A program made the translations under genes and the position numbers. From Paludibacteraceae bacterium (lineage in GTDB: Bacteria > Bacteroidota > Bacteroidia > Bacteroidales > Paludibacteraceae): a stretch of DNA of 64,000 bases. The stretch is from the NCBI GenBank assembly GCA_024405895.1, contig JAKSNW010000003.1, forward strand, positions 42,326-106,325, given 5' to 3'. Positions 46,677 through 54,318 of this stretch are shown here, one piece after another (position 1 is the stretch's first letter; each line of letters starts with the position of its first letter). Under the pieces are notes generated by a model. That model was not told where the DNA came from. It made no database searches and saw only the letters and a program-made list of their open reading frames with translations.

Positions 46677-47315
46677 TTATAGATAAGGGTTGTTGTATTT
46701 TTCGTATTGAACGGTGGTGTGCTCACCATGACCACTGAGCACGATGGTATCCTCGTAGAGGGTGAGAATTTTCTCACGGATACCCTTTACGAGTTGAGGA
46801 TGGTTGCCACCAGGAAGGTCTGTGCGACCAATGCTTCCTTTGAAGAGTGCATCGCCCGAGAAGAGGATATTGTCCTTGGCATTGAGAAAGCATACGCTAC
46901 CGGCAGTATGACCTGGCACATGAAGCACCTGTAGGGTAAAATTGCCGATATGAATTTCATCTCCCTCATTAAGAGTCTGCTCTACTGGTGTACGGTGTAC
47001 TTCCACTGGCACGCCGAATAAAGCGCATTGCTGTTGGAACGTATCCACCAGCACAAGATCGTCAGTATGAGCCATCGGACTCACACCGAATGTTTTGGAT
47101 GCAAAGTAATTGCCAAACTGATGGTCCAGATGGAGATGGGTGTTGAGAAGGTATTTTACTGTGAGATGCTCACTCTCAATAAATGATTTCAATCGTTCCT
47201 CCTCTTCTGCTCCAAGACAACCGCAGTCGATAATGGCAGCCTCGAGAGTTTGGTCATCATAGACCACATAAGTATTCTCGAAGAAAGGATTGCAAACAAA
47301 TACTTTTATATTCAT
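46677..47315 (-). CDS. MBL-fold metallo-hydrolase (glyoxalase II-like)
   Basis: 212 residues from ATG 47315; another ATG lies two codons upstream. Metal-binding motif NTHLHLDHQFGNYF (HxHxDH), then LHVPGHTAGSVCFLN, LFSGDALFKGSIGRTDLPGG (Asp bridging metals) and LSGHGEHTTVQYEK. It hydrolyses a thioester or similar small substrate in the cytosol. The exact reaction cannot be told. Confidence 0.93.
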   Translation of the reverse strand: MNIKVFVCNPFFENTYVVYDDQTLEAAIIDCGCLGAEEEERLKSFIESEHLTVKYLLNTHLHLDHQFGNYFASKTFGVSPMAHTDDLVLVDTFQQQCALFGVPVEVHRTPVEQTLNEGDEIHIGNFTLQVLHVPGHTAGSVCFLNAKDNILFSGDALFKGSIGRTDLPGGNHPQLVKGIREKILTLYEDTIVLSGHGEHTTVQYEKYNNPYL

Positions 47316-47352
47316 TGTCATTACTTTTTTCTGTTTTTATGCCTCAGTGCGA

Positions 47353-47979
47353 TTAAAGAGGTAGGTAGACCAACTGTTTGGTTTCAAAAAACTCCTCCTC
47401 GAACCAGTCGCTAAGCTGATAGACAGTTACATCCTTACGATAAGGAGCCAATTCTGCCTGAAGGTCGCCACCCTTGAGGGTAAAGATACCATTAGGAAGA
47501 GAATTGATGGCTTCACGACCAATGTTCTTACGCACCAATTTCACAAGGTCTGACATAGGCATTGCGGCACGCGACACTACGAAGTGATATTTACCCTTCA
47601 CGTCTTCCATTCGGCTTTGTTCTGTCGTACAGTTAGTAAGTCCTAAGGTCTTACGGATTTCCTCTGCCACACGAATCTTTTTGCCGATAGAATCCACAAG
47701 GTGGAACTGCACATCAGGAAATAGGATAGCCAATGGAATGCCAGGAAAGCCCCCGCCAGTGCCCACATCAACTACTGTAGTGCCAGCACGGAAGTTCAAT
47801 GCCTTGGCAATACCGAGCGAATGAAGCACATGATGCTCATAGAGATTGCCAATATCCTTGCGGGATATCACGTTAATTTTCTCGTTCCACTCACTATAAA
47901 GTGCTTCCAACTGGGCAAACTGCTCCAATTGTTTCGCCGTGAGATTCGGGAAGTATTTGGTTATGACATCTACGCCCAT
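47353..47979 (-). CDS. rsmG: 16S rRNA (guanine-527-N7)-methyltransferase RsmG
   Basis: 208 residues. SAM-binding motif TVVDVGTGGGFPGIPLAILFPD, plus WNEKINVISRKDIGNLYEHHVLHSL (as EKINVISRKDIGNLYEHHVL) and FVVSRAAMPMSDLV. It methylates G527 of 16S rRNA; loss gives low-level streptomycin resistance in other bacteria. It follows the DUF3298 gene by 6 bases. Confidence 0.96.
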   Translation of the reverse strand: MGVDVITKYFPNLTAKQLEQFAQLEALYSEWNEKINVISRKDIGNLYEHHVLHSLGIAKALNFRAGTTVVDVGTGGGFPGIPLAILFPDVQFHLVDSIGKKIRVAEEIRKTLGLTNCTTEQSRMEDVKGKYHFVVSRAAMPMSDLVKLVRKNIGREAINSLPNGIFTLKGGDLQAELAPYRKDVTVYQLSDWFEEEFFETKQLVYLPL

Positions 47980-47985
47980 GAGTAA

Positions 47986-48780
47986 TTATTTAGTCTCTGT
48001 ATTTTGACTCTTGAGAAATTTATATACCAGACCATCCTCCTTGAGCAAAGGAAGGATTTTCTCTGCTGGAATCTGAAGGTCAACGCTCTCAACTGCAGGA
48101 ATTTCAAAGGTATTGAGTTCGTAGCCATCATAACGCCATATCAGTCCTTCCGGAAGTACCAGGAAGTTGCCGTTAGGCTCTATGGTCTGCATGGCTTCCT
48201 CTTGTGTATATTGTGCCAAAGCCTCTGCAAGCAACTGAGCCAGCTGCTGTTGCATATCAGCCTTAAGCATATCGTCTTCTGTAATCAATCGACCAGTATG
48301 GAGGTTGAACACGTACGACTGCACTCGACGCTGTCCTTGAGCACCGCCATAGTAGAGATAGACTGCCTTGTCATAGCAAAGCAATGAGTCGTTCAACTGA
48401 TTGGCAGAACCCATGATTTCCTCTCTGAAAGCATCTGTAAAACCGGCAGCACGGCGAAAATCTCTCATGTCAAGACAATAATTGCTGTATACAGTATCGA
48501 TATACTGCTCAACCATACGGTCGGCATTGTCAGGACATTCAATACTGAACAAGGCCATCGAAAGGAAATGTCTGAGCGAGTCGGCGACAGCACCACGGGA
48601 GTTGTTTTTAGGAAAATCGATGGAGATGTCAACAAAAAAGCGAACGCTGTCATTCTCCACACTACGGGTTGTTGAGTACTCGTCCCAAACCAGTTTGTCA
48701 CCCCTACCAAAACAGCCGGAAAAGCACATGGCTACTCCCAGCAACAAGCAGAAGTTTCTTGTCAATTTTAAGATTTGCAT
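47986..48780 (-). CDS. DUF3298 / RsiV-like lipoprotein
   Basis: 264 residues. Signal with lipobox MCFSGC near residue 23, then a DUF4163/DUF3298-like body: VRFFVDISIDFPKNNSRGAVADSLRHFL, VYLYYGGAQGQRRVQSYVFNLHTGRLITEDDML (as YGGAQGQRRVQSYVFNLHTG), LAQLLAEALAQY and NGNFLVLPEGLIWRYDGYEL. The same domain in RsiV senses lysozyme, but no sigma factor gene is adjacent. First gene of the ten-gene operon down to recO; function unknown. Confidence 0.84.
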   Translation of the reverse strand: MQILKLTRNFCLLLGVAMCFSGCFGRGDKLVWDEYSTTRSVENDSVRFFVDISIDFPKNNSRGAVADSLRHFLSMALFSIECPDNADRMVEQYIDTVYSNYCLDMRDFRRAAGFTDAFREEIMGSANQLNDSLLCYDKAVYLYYGGAQGQRRVQSYVFNLHTGRLITEDDMLKADMQQQLAQLLAEALAQYTQEEAMQTIEPNGNFLVLPEGLIWRYDGYELNTFEIPAVESVDLQIPAEKILPLLKEDGLVYKFLKSQNTETK

Positions 48781-48916
48781 CTTTTAATTCTAAAGCAAAT
48801 ACGATTGTATATTATTTCACCCTATCCAACCTACTCATTTACAATACATAAGAATTCAAACAAGCAAGTTTACCCACCAAGTATACATTCTACTCGGCAA
48901 GTTATGATAGACGCGA

Positions 48917-48924
48917 CAAAGTTA
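48917..48924 (-). promoter_or_regulatory. Possible -7 element of the DUF3298-to-recO operon
   Basis: TAACTTTG on the minus strand, about 140 bases before the first gene. No TTG is present 19-21 bases upstream, so support is weak. The rest of 48781-48990 shows no gene. Confidence 0.35.
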
Positions 48925-48994
48925 TGATTTTTTTTCGATTACTCGGCTATGTAAAAGGGTTGATTTTTCGACAAAAAGCATGGTTATAGAATAC

Positions 48995-49031
48995 AAAAAT
49001 CCCGAGTACGGTCTATACCATACCCGGGATT
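48995..49031 (-). terminator. Intrinsic terminator of lpd
   Basis: Arms starting at 48999 (AATCCCGAGTACGGT) and ending at 49031 (ACCATACCCGGGATT) pair over 15 bases with two G-T pairs and a 4-base loop; TTTTTG follows on the minus strand. It begins 23 bases after the lpd stop. Confidence 0.87.
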
Positions 49032-49053
49032 ATATCAATGAGGTTTAACCTAC

Positions 49054-50400
49054 TTATGCAAAGAGGGTTTCCTTGAAGATCTCGCTCACTGATGGGTGAG
49101 GGAAGACAAGGGTTTTCAGACGCTCTACATCCCAGCCTGCCTCGATAGCGAGAGAAGCGATGGTGATGAGTTCTGAGGATGGGTTACCGATCATGTGTGC
49201 ACCAATGATAGCACCCTTTTCGTCGGTGATGATTTTGCAAAGACCATTGCCACCTTCGTTCTCAACCACGAAACGGCCAGAGAAGGTCATTGGGAGTTTG
49301 AGCACGTTGTAAGCCACGCCCTCACGTTGGAGTTCCTGTTCAGTCTTACCTGTACCGGCAATTTCTGGATAGGTGTAAACTACGCCTGGGATAGCTTTAT
49401 AACTCATAGCGTCAGCCTTGCCCAAGAGGGTGTTGACTGCCACCTCAGCCTCGCGGGTAGCAGTGTGAGCCAACATAGAGAAGGCGGTCACGTCGCCAAC
49501 AGCGAAGATATTCTTCATAGAGGTGCGCATCTGAGCATCGACAGCGATACCGTTGCGGAAGCGCTCGAGGTTGATAGCCTCAAGGCCGAGCTCTTTCAAA
49601 GCAGGACGGCGACCAACGCAGAGGAGAGTCTTTTCTGCCTCGAGGGTTACGGTCTCACCCTCTGGAGATTCGTAAACAACAGCACCGGTCTTCACCTCAA
49701 GCACCTTAGCACCGAGATTGAATTTCACGCCCTGTTTCTCGTAGTTTTGACGGAGCATGGCAGCGATTTCAGAGTCGATAGGAGGGAGAATCTCTGGAGC
49801 CATCTCGATGACAGTCACTTCAGCACCGAATTGGTTGAACAATCCAGCAAATTCCATACCGATAACACCACCACCGATGATAGCGATGGAAGCAGGCACC
49901 TCTTTTGATTCGAGAGCCTCACGGCTGGTCCAGAACTCAGCGGTATCAACGCCTTTGATAGGTGGGATAGTGGTCTCACTACCAGCAGCGATGATGAGGT
50001 TCTTAGCCTCGTATTTCTCTTCGCCGCAAGCGATGGTTACCATCTCCTCGGTAGCAGCAGCCACTGAAGCAAAGCCAGTAACGACAGTCACGTTGTTCTC
50101 TTTCATCTTGCTGCGAATACCAGCGTTGAGTTTGCGAACAATCTTGTTCTTGCGAGCTACGATTTTCTCGTATTCAAAACCAACGTTCTCTGCATTCACA
50201 CCATACTTAGAGCCTGTCTGAGCGTAGTGATAGAGTTTTGAACTGTAGAGAAGAGCCTTGGTTGGGATACAGCCTTCGTTGAGGCAAGTGCCACCAAGAG
50301 CAGCTTTTTCGAAAAGGATGGTGTTGAGGCCGCCTGCAGCAGCACGTTCGGCTGCGGTATAACCGGCAGGACCTCCACCGATGATTGCTAAATCGTACAT
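49054..50400 (-). CDS. lpdA: Dihydrolipoyl dehydrogenase
   Basis: 448 residues. FAD motif DLAIIGGGPAGYTAAERAA, redox-active disulfide GGTCLNEGCIPTKALLYSS, NAD motif IAIIGGGVIGMEFAGLFNQFG, IFAVGDVTAFSMLAHTATREAEV and the C-terminal FPHPSVSEIFKETL with the His-Pro pair. It reoxidises dihydrolipoamide in 2-oxo acid dehydrogenases or the glycine cleavage system. No E1, E2 or gcv gene is adjacent, so its partner complex lies elsewhere. 26 bases after the porin gene. Confidence 0.96.
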   Translation of the reverse strand: MYDLAIIGGGPAGYTAAERAAAGGLNTILFEKAALGGTCLNEGCIPTKALLYSSKLYHYAQTGSKYGVNAENVGFEYEKIVARKNKIVRKLNAGIRSKMKENNVTVVTGFASVAAATEEMVTIACGEEKYEAKNLIIAAGSETTIPPIKGVDTAEFWTSREALESKEVPASIAIIGGGVIGMEFAGLFNQFGAEVTVIEMAPEILPPIDSEIAAMLRQNYEKQGVKFNLGAKVLEVKTGAVVYESPEGETVTLEAEKTLLCVGRRPALKELGLEAINLERFRNGIAVDAQMRTSMKNIFAVGDVTAFSMLAHTATREAEVAVNTLLGKADAMSYKAIPGVVYTYPEIAGTGKTEQELQREGVAYNVLKLPMTFSGRFVVENEGGNGLCKIITDEKGAIIGAHMIGNPSSELITIASLAIEAGWDVERLKTLVFPHPSVSEIFKETLFA

Positions 50401-50426
50401 AGTTATCTTGTTTTATTTATTTTCTA

Positions 50427-51614
50427 TTAGAACATGCCTGTGAGCATGATTTGGAAGCTATGGTTGTTAGGCTTAACACCATAGTAGTTGGTGAAGATAT
50501 AGTTGGCCTGAGCACGGAAGTGAGGAAGGTTCCAGGCGAGACCGATTACACCGTCTTGAAGACGTGTGTCCTTGTCTTTCATATTGGTCTGCCAACCGTC
50601 GTAACGGGCAACCACATCGATATGTTTTGGCAAGTGCCAACCACCGATGATATAGTAGCCGAGGCTGTTCACGTTTTCAATCAAGCCTTCTTGATTAGCC
50701 ATGCCGGTAGTACCGCCGATGACCTCACCACGGAGGATAAGGTGATTATCCCAGCAGGCTGCTGCTGTCCAACGGTTGCGGGTAAAATTCTCTGTTCCGT
50801 ATGAACCCCAGTAGTAAGCACCAGAGAGTTGGAGAGAACGCAATGGCTTAACGATGAGACGGGCGTTGATATCCTTGCGTTTGTTGTCGTCGGTCGGGCT
50901 AACACCATTACCGTTGAACACACCGAGGTCGTAGTTCAAGATGAGACGTTCTCCTTTTGGGAAGAAGCCACCTTGGAAGTTGATACCGAGGTCACGGCCA
51001 GTGTTTTTCATGCCACATACGTCGTTAAAACCAACGAGTTTTGCCAAGGCAACAGGAGCTTCGATAGCCTCAACAATCAGAGGGCTATAGACGGTGTTCT
51101 CAATAGTAAATGGAAGTTTGAACATACCGGCTTTCACACCAAACTGATGCCATGGTTGGTAGTTGAAATAGAAGTCGAGCACTTTAGGTGAAGCAAATTC
51201 CACCTGCATGGCATAGGTGAGGTTCTTAGCCAAAGCACCGCTTACTTTCAAACGGGCACGTTTTACGGTGATGCTTGAGAGTTCTTGACTTTGTCCGTAG
51301 TCGTAGAGCAACTGCATATAACCACTGACTTTAGGCATGCGGTTGATTTTCTCCACGGTTTTCTGATGTTCTTTCTTCACCTTTGCCATCTCATCGGCCA
51401 AGGCATCGGTTTGATCAATGAGGGTTGCATTCTGCTTGCGAAGTTCGGCAATCTGTTCTCTCAGCAAAGCGTTCTGTTCGCGAAGAAGAATGGTGGTTGA
51501 GTCGTTGTCGGTTGCACGATTGGTAGCCTCAGCACCAGACATGGTGATTGGGAAGGCAAGGGAAGCGACCATCAACAACGCGGTCATTGTTTGTTTAATC
51601 ATAGATTTGTACAT
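50427..51614 (-). CDS. Phosphate-selective porin O/P-like outer-membrane protein
   Basis: 395 residues from ATG 51614 (a later ATG at 51602 and an upstream start at 51653 are possible). Signal peptide ends near MSGAEA. Residues about 45-85 form a leucine-zipper coiled coil (LLREQNALLREQIAELRKQN, then LADEMAKVKKEHQKTVEKI). The rest is a 16-strand type barrel with KVSGYMQLLYDYGQ, FYFNYQPWHQFGVKAGMFKLPFTIEN (as HQFGVKAGMFKLPFTIEN) and a terminal FQIMLTGMF ending in Phe. The coiled coil suggests a trimer stalk in the periplasm. Confidence 0.9.
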   Translation of the reverse strand: MYKSMIKQTMTALLMVASLAFPITMSGAEATNRATDNDSTTILLREQNALLREQIAELRKQNATLIDQTDALADEMAKVKKEHQKTVEKINRMPKVSGYMQLLYDYGQSQELSSITVKRARLKVSGALAKNLTYAMQVEFASPKVLDFYFNYQPWHQFGVKAGMFKLPFTIENTVYSPLIVEAIEAPVALAKLVGFNDVCGMKNTGRDLGINFQGGFFPKGERLILNYDLGVFNGNGVSPTDDNKRKDINARLIVKPLRSLQLSGAYYWGSYGTENFTRNRWTAAACWDNHLILRGEVIGGTTGMANQEGLIENVNSLGYYIIGGWHLPKHIDVVARYDGWQTNMKDKDTRLQDGVIGLAWNLPHFRAQANYIFTNYYGVKPNNHSFQIMLTGMF

Positions 51615-51696
51615 TATTTTCCGTTGACTGACAACAATTTGCCTATATCTCACAGGCGATGGTCAGCAACATTGATTATTTGTTCGAATTAAGTTG

Positions 51697-51704
51697 CAAA
51701 AGTA
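51697..51704 (-). promoter_or_regulatory. Probable -7 element of the porin gene
   Basis: TACTTTTG on the minus strand, 83 bases before the ATG and just after the tatC stop. The -33 position falls inside tatC and does not match TTTG well. Confidence 0.45.
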
Positions 51705-51712
51705 TGAAAAAT

Positions 51713-52498
51713 TTATGTCTTCTTGGGCTTTCCACCCACCAGAATACCTATCTCATAGAGAAGATACATCGGCAGGGTGACAATAAGCAGCGTGAACACA
51801 TCAGCCGTTGGGGTGATGACAGCTGCCACAATCATCAGTGCCACAATGGCATGACGGCGAAATTGTCGGAGCATATCAGAGGTAACGAGTCCCATCTTAC
51901 CCAGCAGCCAACAAAGCACCGGCAGTTCAAAGACGATGCCCATCATGAGGTTGAGCATGGTAAAAGTGCCGATGTAGGAGTCGAGGGTAATGACGTTGGC
52001 AATATCTGCCGTTACCTGATAGGTACCGAGGAAACGGAGTGTAAGCGGAAAGACCACGAAATAACTCATGGCCACACCAAGCATGAACATGAGATAGGCA
52101 CTCACCATCACCTTGACGGTATTGCGTCGTTCTGTCTGATAGAGTCCGGGGGCTACGAAGCGGAACAGTTCCACAAGGATATAAGGCAGCAACACCAGGA
52201 AGGCAACATACATAGCCATACGCATGTGAAGCATGAACTGCTGAGCCAACTGGGCATTGAAGATATCTATCTCAAAATCAGCCACGCCCTCTGCTCCACC
52301 CGGCAAGTTTTGAATCAGGGCATTGAGCATTCGGTAGAGCACGAAACTACTACTACGCGGTGCCATGACGATGGCGAAGAGTTGCTCCTTGAAAGCGAAA
52401 GCCACACCAAAAAAGACGACAAAAACCACTGCCACACGTATAATTGCAGCACGAAGTACGTCCAAATGGTCCCAAAAGGTGAGTTTTTCGTCTGTCAT
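51713..52498 (-). CDS. tatC: Sec-independent protein translocase TatC
   Basis: 261 residues from ATG 52498 (MTDEKLTFWDHLDVLRAAIIR), which gives the usual cytosolic start with the family motif FxxHLxxLR. Six membrane segments; other TatC features are RFVAPGLYQTERR (the F-x-PGL-x-x-ER loop) and FELPVLCWLLGKMGLV with the conserved helix-4 Glu. It recognises the twin-arginine signal. Encoded downstream of tatA and two twin-arginine proteins. Confidence 0.95.
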   Translation of the reverse strand: MTDEKLTFWDHLDVLRAAIIRVAVVFVVFFGVAFAFKEQLFAIVMAPRSSSFVLYRMLNALIQNLPGGAEGVADFEIDIFNAQLAQQFMLHMRMAMYVAFLVLLPYILVELFRFVAPGLYQTERRNTVKVMVSAYLMFMLGVAMSYFVVFPLTLRFLGTYQVTADIANVITLDSYIGTFTMLNLMMGIVFELPVLCWLLGKMGLVTSDMLRQFRRHAIVALMIVAAVITPTADVFTLLIVTLPMYLLYEIGILVGGKPKKT

Positions 52499-52586
52499 AG
52501 GTTTATAAGCAACCAACGCACACTGATATTCAGCATATTACACCCACCCATTTTTCCTTTGTCTATAGTATTATTGTATAAAGTTT

Positions 52587-52613
52587 ACGCTATGACGCTA
52601 TGACGTTATGACA
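52587..52613. repeat. Short tandem repeat between tatC and tatA
   Basis: Three imperfect copies of a 9-base unit (CTATGACG-type, last copy with TTATGAC). Within the 177-base gap between tatA and tatC; no hairpin or promoter is obvious there. Confidence 0.6.
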
Positions 52614-52675
52614 ATGGGTGGTACCTCGGCATCAAAGCCTAAGGCAGATGGCTGAAAATCATCCGCTACAAAGTC

Positions 52676-52888
52676 CTACTCTTTCTTCTCTTCGTCTTTC
52701 TTGTCGGTTTCTTTGAGGTCGTCGGAAATCTCGTTCATGCCCTCTTTGAAACTCTTGACACCTTTGCCAAGACCACGCATGAGTTCAGGAATCTTCTTAC
52801 CGCCAAAAAGGAGCAGCACGACGAGTACTATGAGCAGAATCTCAGGAGCACCCAGTGTGCCGAAAAGGAGTGTTACGATTGATAACAT
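52676..52888 (-). CDS. tatA: Twin-arginine translocase TatA/TatE subunit
   Basis: 70 residues. One N-terminal membrane helix (LGAPEILLIVLVVLLLFGG), the FGGKKIPELMRGLGKGVKSF amphipathic helix with the FGxKKxPEL motif, and an acidic/lysine tail. It forms the pore of the Tat system with TatC. No separate tatB is seen, so this protein probably does both jobs. 12 bases after the aldo/keto reductase gene. Confidence 0.95.
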   Translation of the reverse strand: MLSIVTLLFGTLGAPEILLIVLVVLLLFGGKKIPELMRGLGKGVKSFKEGMNEISDDLKETDKKDEEKKE

Positions 52889-52899
52889 ATTGTCTTTTA

Positions 52900-54306
52900 T
52901 TATTTTCCTTGTTTAAGTTTCTCTACGTAAGCATCGATACGTCGCATCTCTCGTGGGATGATGATGCCTTGTGGGCAGTGAGCCATGCAGCGACCGCAAC
53001 CGATGCAGTGGTTGGCTTGACGCTCTTTCGGAACGCTACGGTCGTAGCCCACAAGATAAGCACGACGCAGTTTCTTGTATTCCGGATCGCCCACTTCGTC
53101 TGGCATGTGGCCGGTCTGTACGCAAGTATTATAGTGTTTGAAGATGGTCGGGATGTCGAGGCCGTAAGGACATGGCATGCAGTACTGACAGCCGGTGCAA
53201 GGCACGAGCGGATACTCCACGAGGTTCTTGGCCACATCGTAGACCAAAGCCATCTCATCATCTGAGAGCGGTTCAAGTGGACTGTAAGTCAAGAGATTGT
53301 CCTTCAAATGCTCCATATAGGTCATACCGCTGAGTACGGTAAGGATTCTTGGGAAGGTACCGAGGTAACGGAATGCCCAAGAGGCGATGGAGTCGTCTGG
53401 ACGCTGGTTCTTCAGTCGTTCGCTGAGGTGATTAGGCAAAGTAGCCAGACGACCACCGAGCAGAGGCTCCATGATGACAACAGGGATATTGCGTTTGTCC
53501 AGTTCGGCATAGAGATATTCAGCGTTGGTGTTACGCTCGTTCACCTCCTTGGCATGGGTCCAGTCGACATAGTTCATCTGAATCTGAACGAAGTCCCAAT
53601 GGTACTCATCGTGCTTGGAGAGGAGATAATCGAACACCTCCACATCGCCATGGTAGGAGAAGCCGAGGTTGCGGATACGGCCAGCCTTACGCTCCTCAAG
53701 GAGGAAGTCGAGCATGCCATTGTCCACGTAGCGTTTGTTGTATTCCTCCATGCCGTTCATGCCGATAGCGTGAAGGAGCATGTAGTCGATATAGTCTACC
53801 TGAAGATATTTGAATGAGTTGTGATAGATTTTCAACGACTCCTCACGGCTCCAGGTGTCTGGGCTGAAGTTGGAGAGTTTCGTAGCCACGAAGTATTTCT
53901 CTCTTGGATGACGTGAGAGGGCTTTGCCAACCACCTCTTCTGAGTGACCCTTGCAATAGGCAGGTGATGTGTCGTAGTAGTTGACACCATGTTCCATGGC
54001 ATAGTCAATCATGGCATTCACAGCCTCTTGGTCGATTGGAGCGTCACCTTCGCGGGCACTCTCGCCTTCAACGGTAGGGAAACGCATGCAGCCGAAGCCC
54101 AGCAGTGATACACGGTCGTGGGTGGTAGTGGTCTCACGATAGGTCATCTCGCCCATCGTCTTCTTGCCCGTATGTACAGGATTGTCCTTCACTTGGGCAT
54201 CCTCACTCTTCACTCCGCAGGCAGCCAAGGCTGTGGCAGCCGTAGCACCAGCGGCTATTTTCAAAAAGTCTCTTCTTGAGACGTTGTTTCTTTCTTCTTT
54301 CATCAT
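52900..54306 (-). CDS. Tat-exported aldo/keto reductase lipoprotein with C-terminal ferredoxin motifs
   Basis: 468 residues (a second ATG follows directly). The N-terminus has a twin-arginine signal, NVSRRDFLKIAAGATAATA, ending in LAACG, a lipobox. An aldo/keto reductase barrel follows (about 60-370): LLGFGCMRFPTVEG, YYDTSPAYCKGHSEEVVGKAL, with the catalytic Tyr and Lys (FVATKLS), and MLLHAIGMNG. The C-terminal part has two iron-sulfur motifs: CTGCQYCMPCPYGLDIP and CIGCGRCMAHCPQGIIIP. Location is probably the outer face of the inner membrane. Next to tatA and an iron-sulfur membrane protein. Confidence 0.92.
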   Translation of the reverse strand: MMKEERNNVSRRDFLKIAAGATAATALAACGVKSEDAQVKDNPVHTGKKTMGEMTYRETTTTHDRVSLLGFGCMRFPTVEGESAREGDAPIDQEAVNAMIDYAMEHGVNYYDTSPAYCKGHSEEVVGKALSRHPREKYFVATKLSNFSPDTWSREESLKIYHNSFKYLQVDYIDYMLLHAIGMNGMEEYNKRYVDNGMLDFLLEERKAGRIRNLGFSYHGDVEVFDYLLSKHDEYHWDFVQIQMNYVDWTHAKEVNERNTNAEYLYAELDKRNIPVVIMEPLLGGRLATLPNHLSERLKNQRPDDSIASWAFRYLGTFPRILTVLSGMTYMEHLKDNLLTYSPLEPLSDDEMALVYDVAKNLVEYPLVPCTGCQYCMPCPYGLDIPTIFKHYNTCVQTGHMPDEVGDPEYKKLRRAYLVGYDRSVPKERQANHCIGCGRCMAHCPQGIIIPREMRRIDAYVEKLKQGK

Positions 54307-54318
54307 AGTTTCCTCCTG

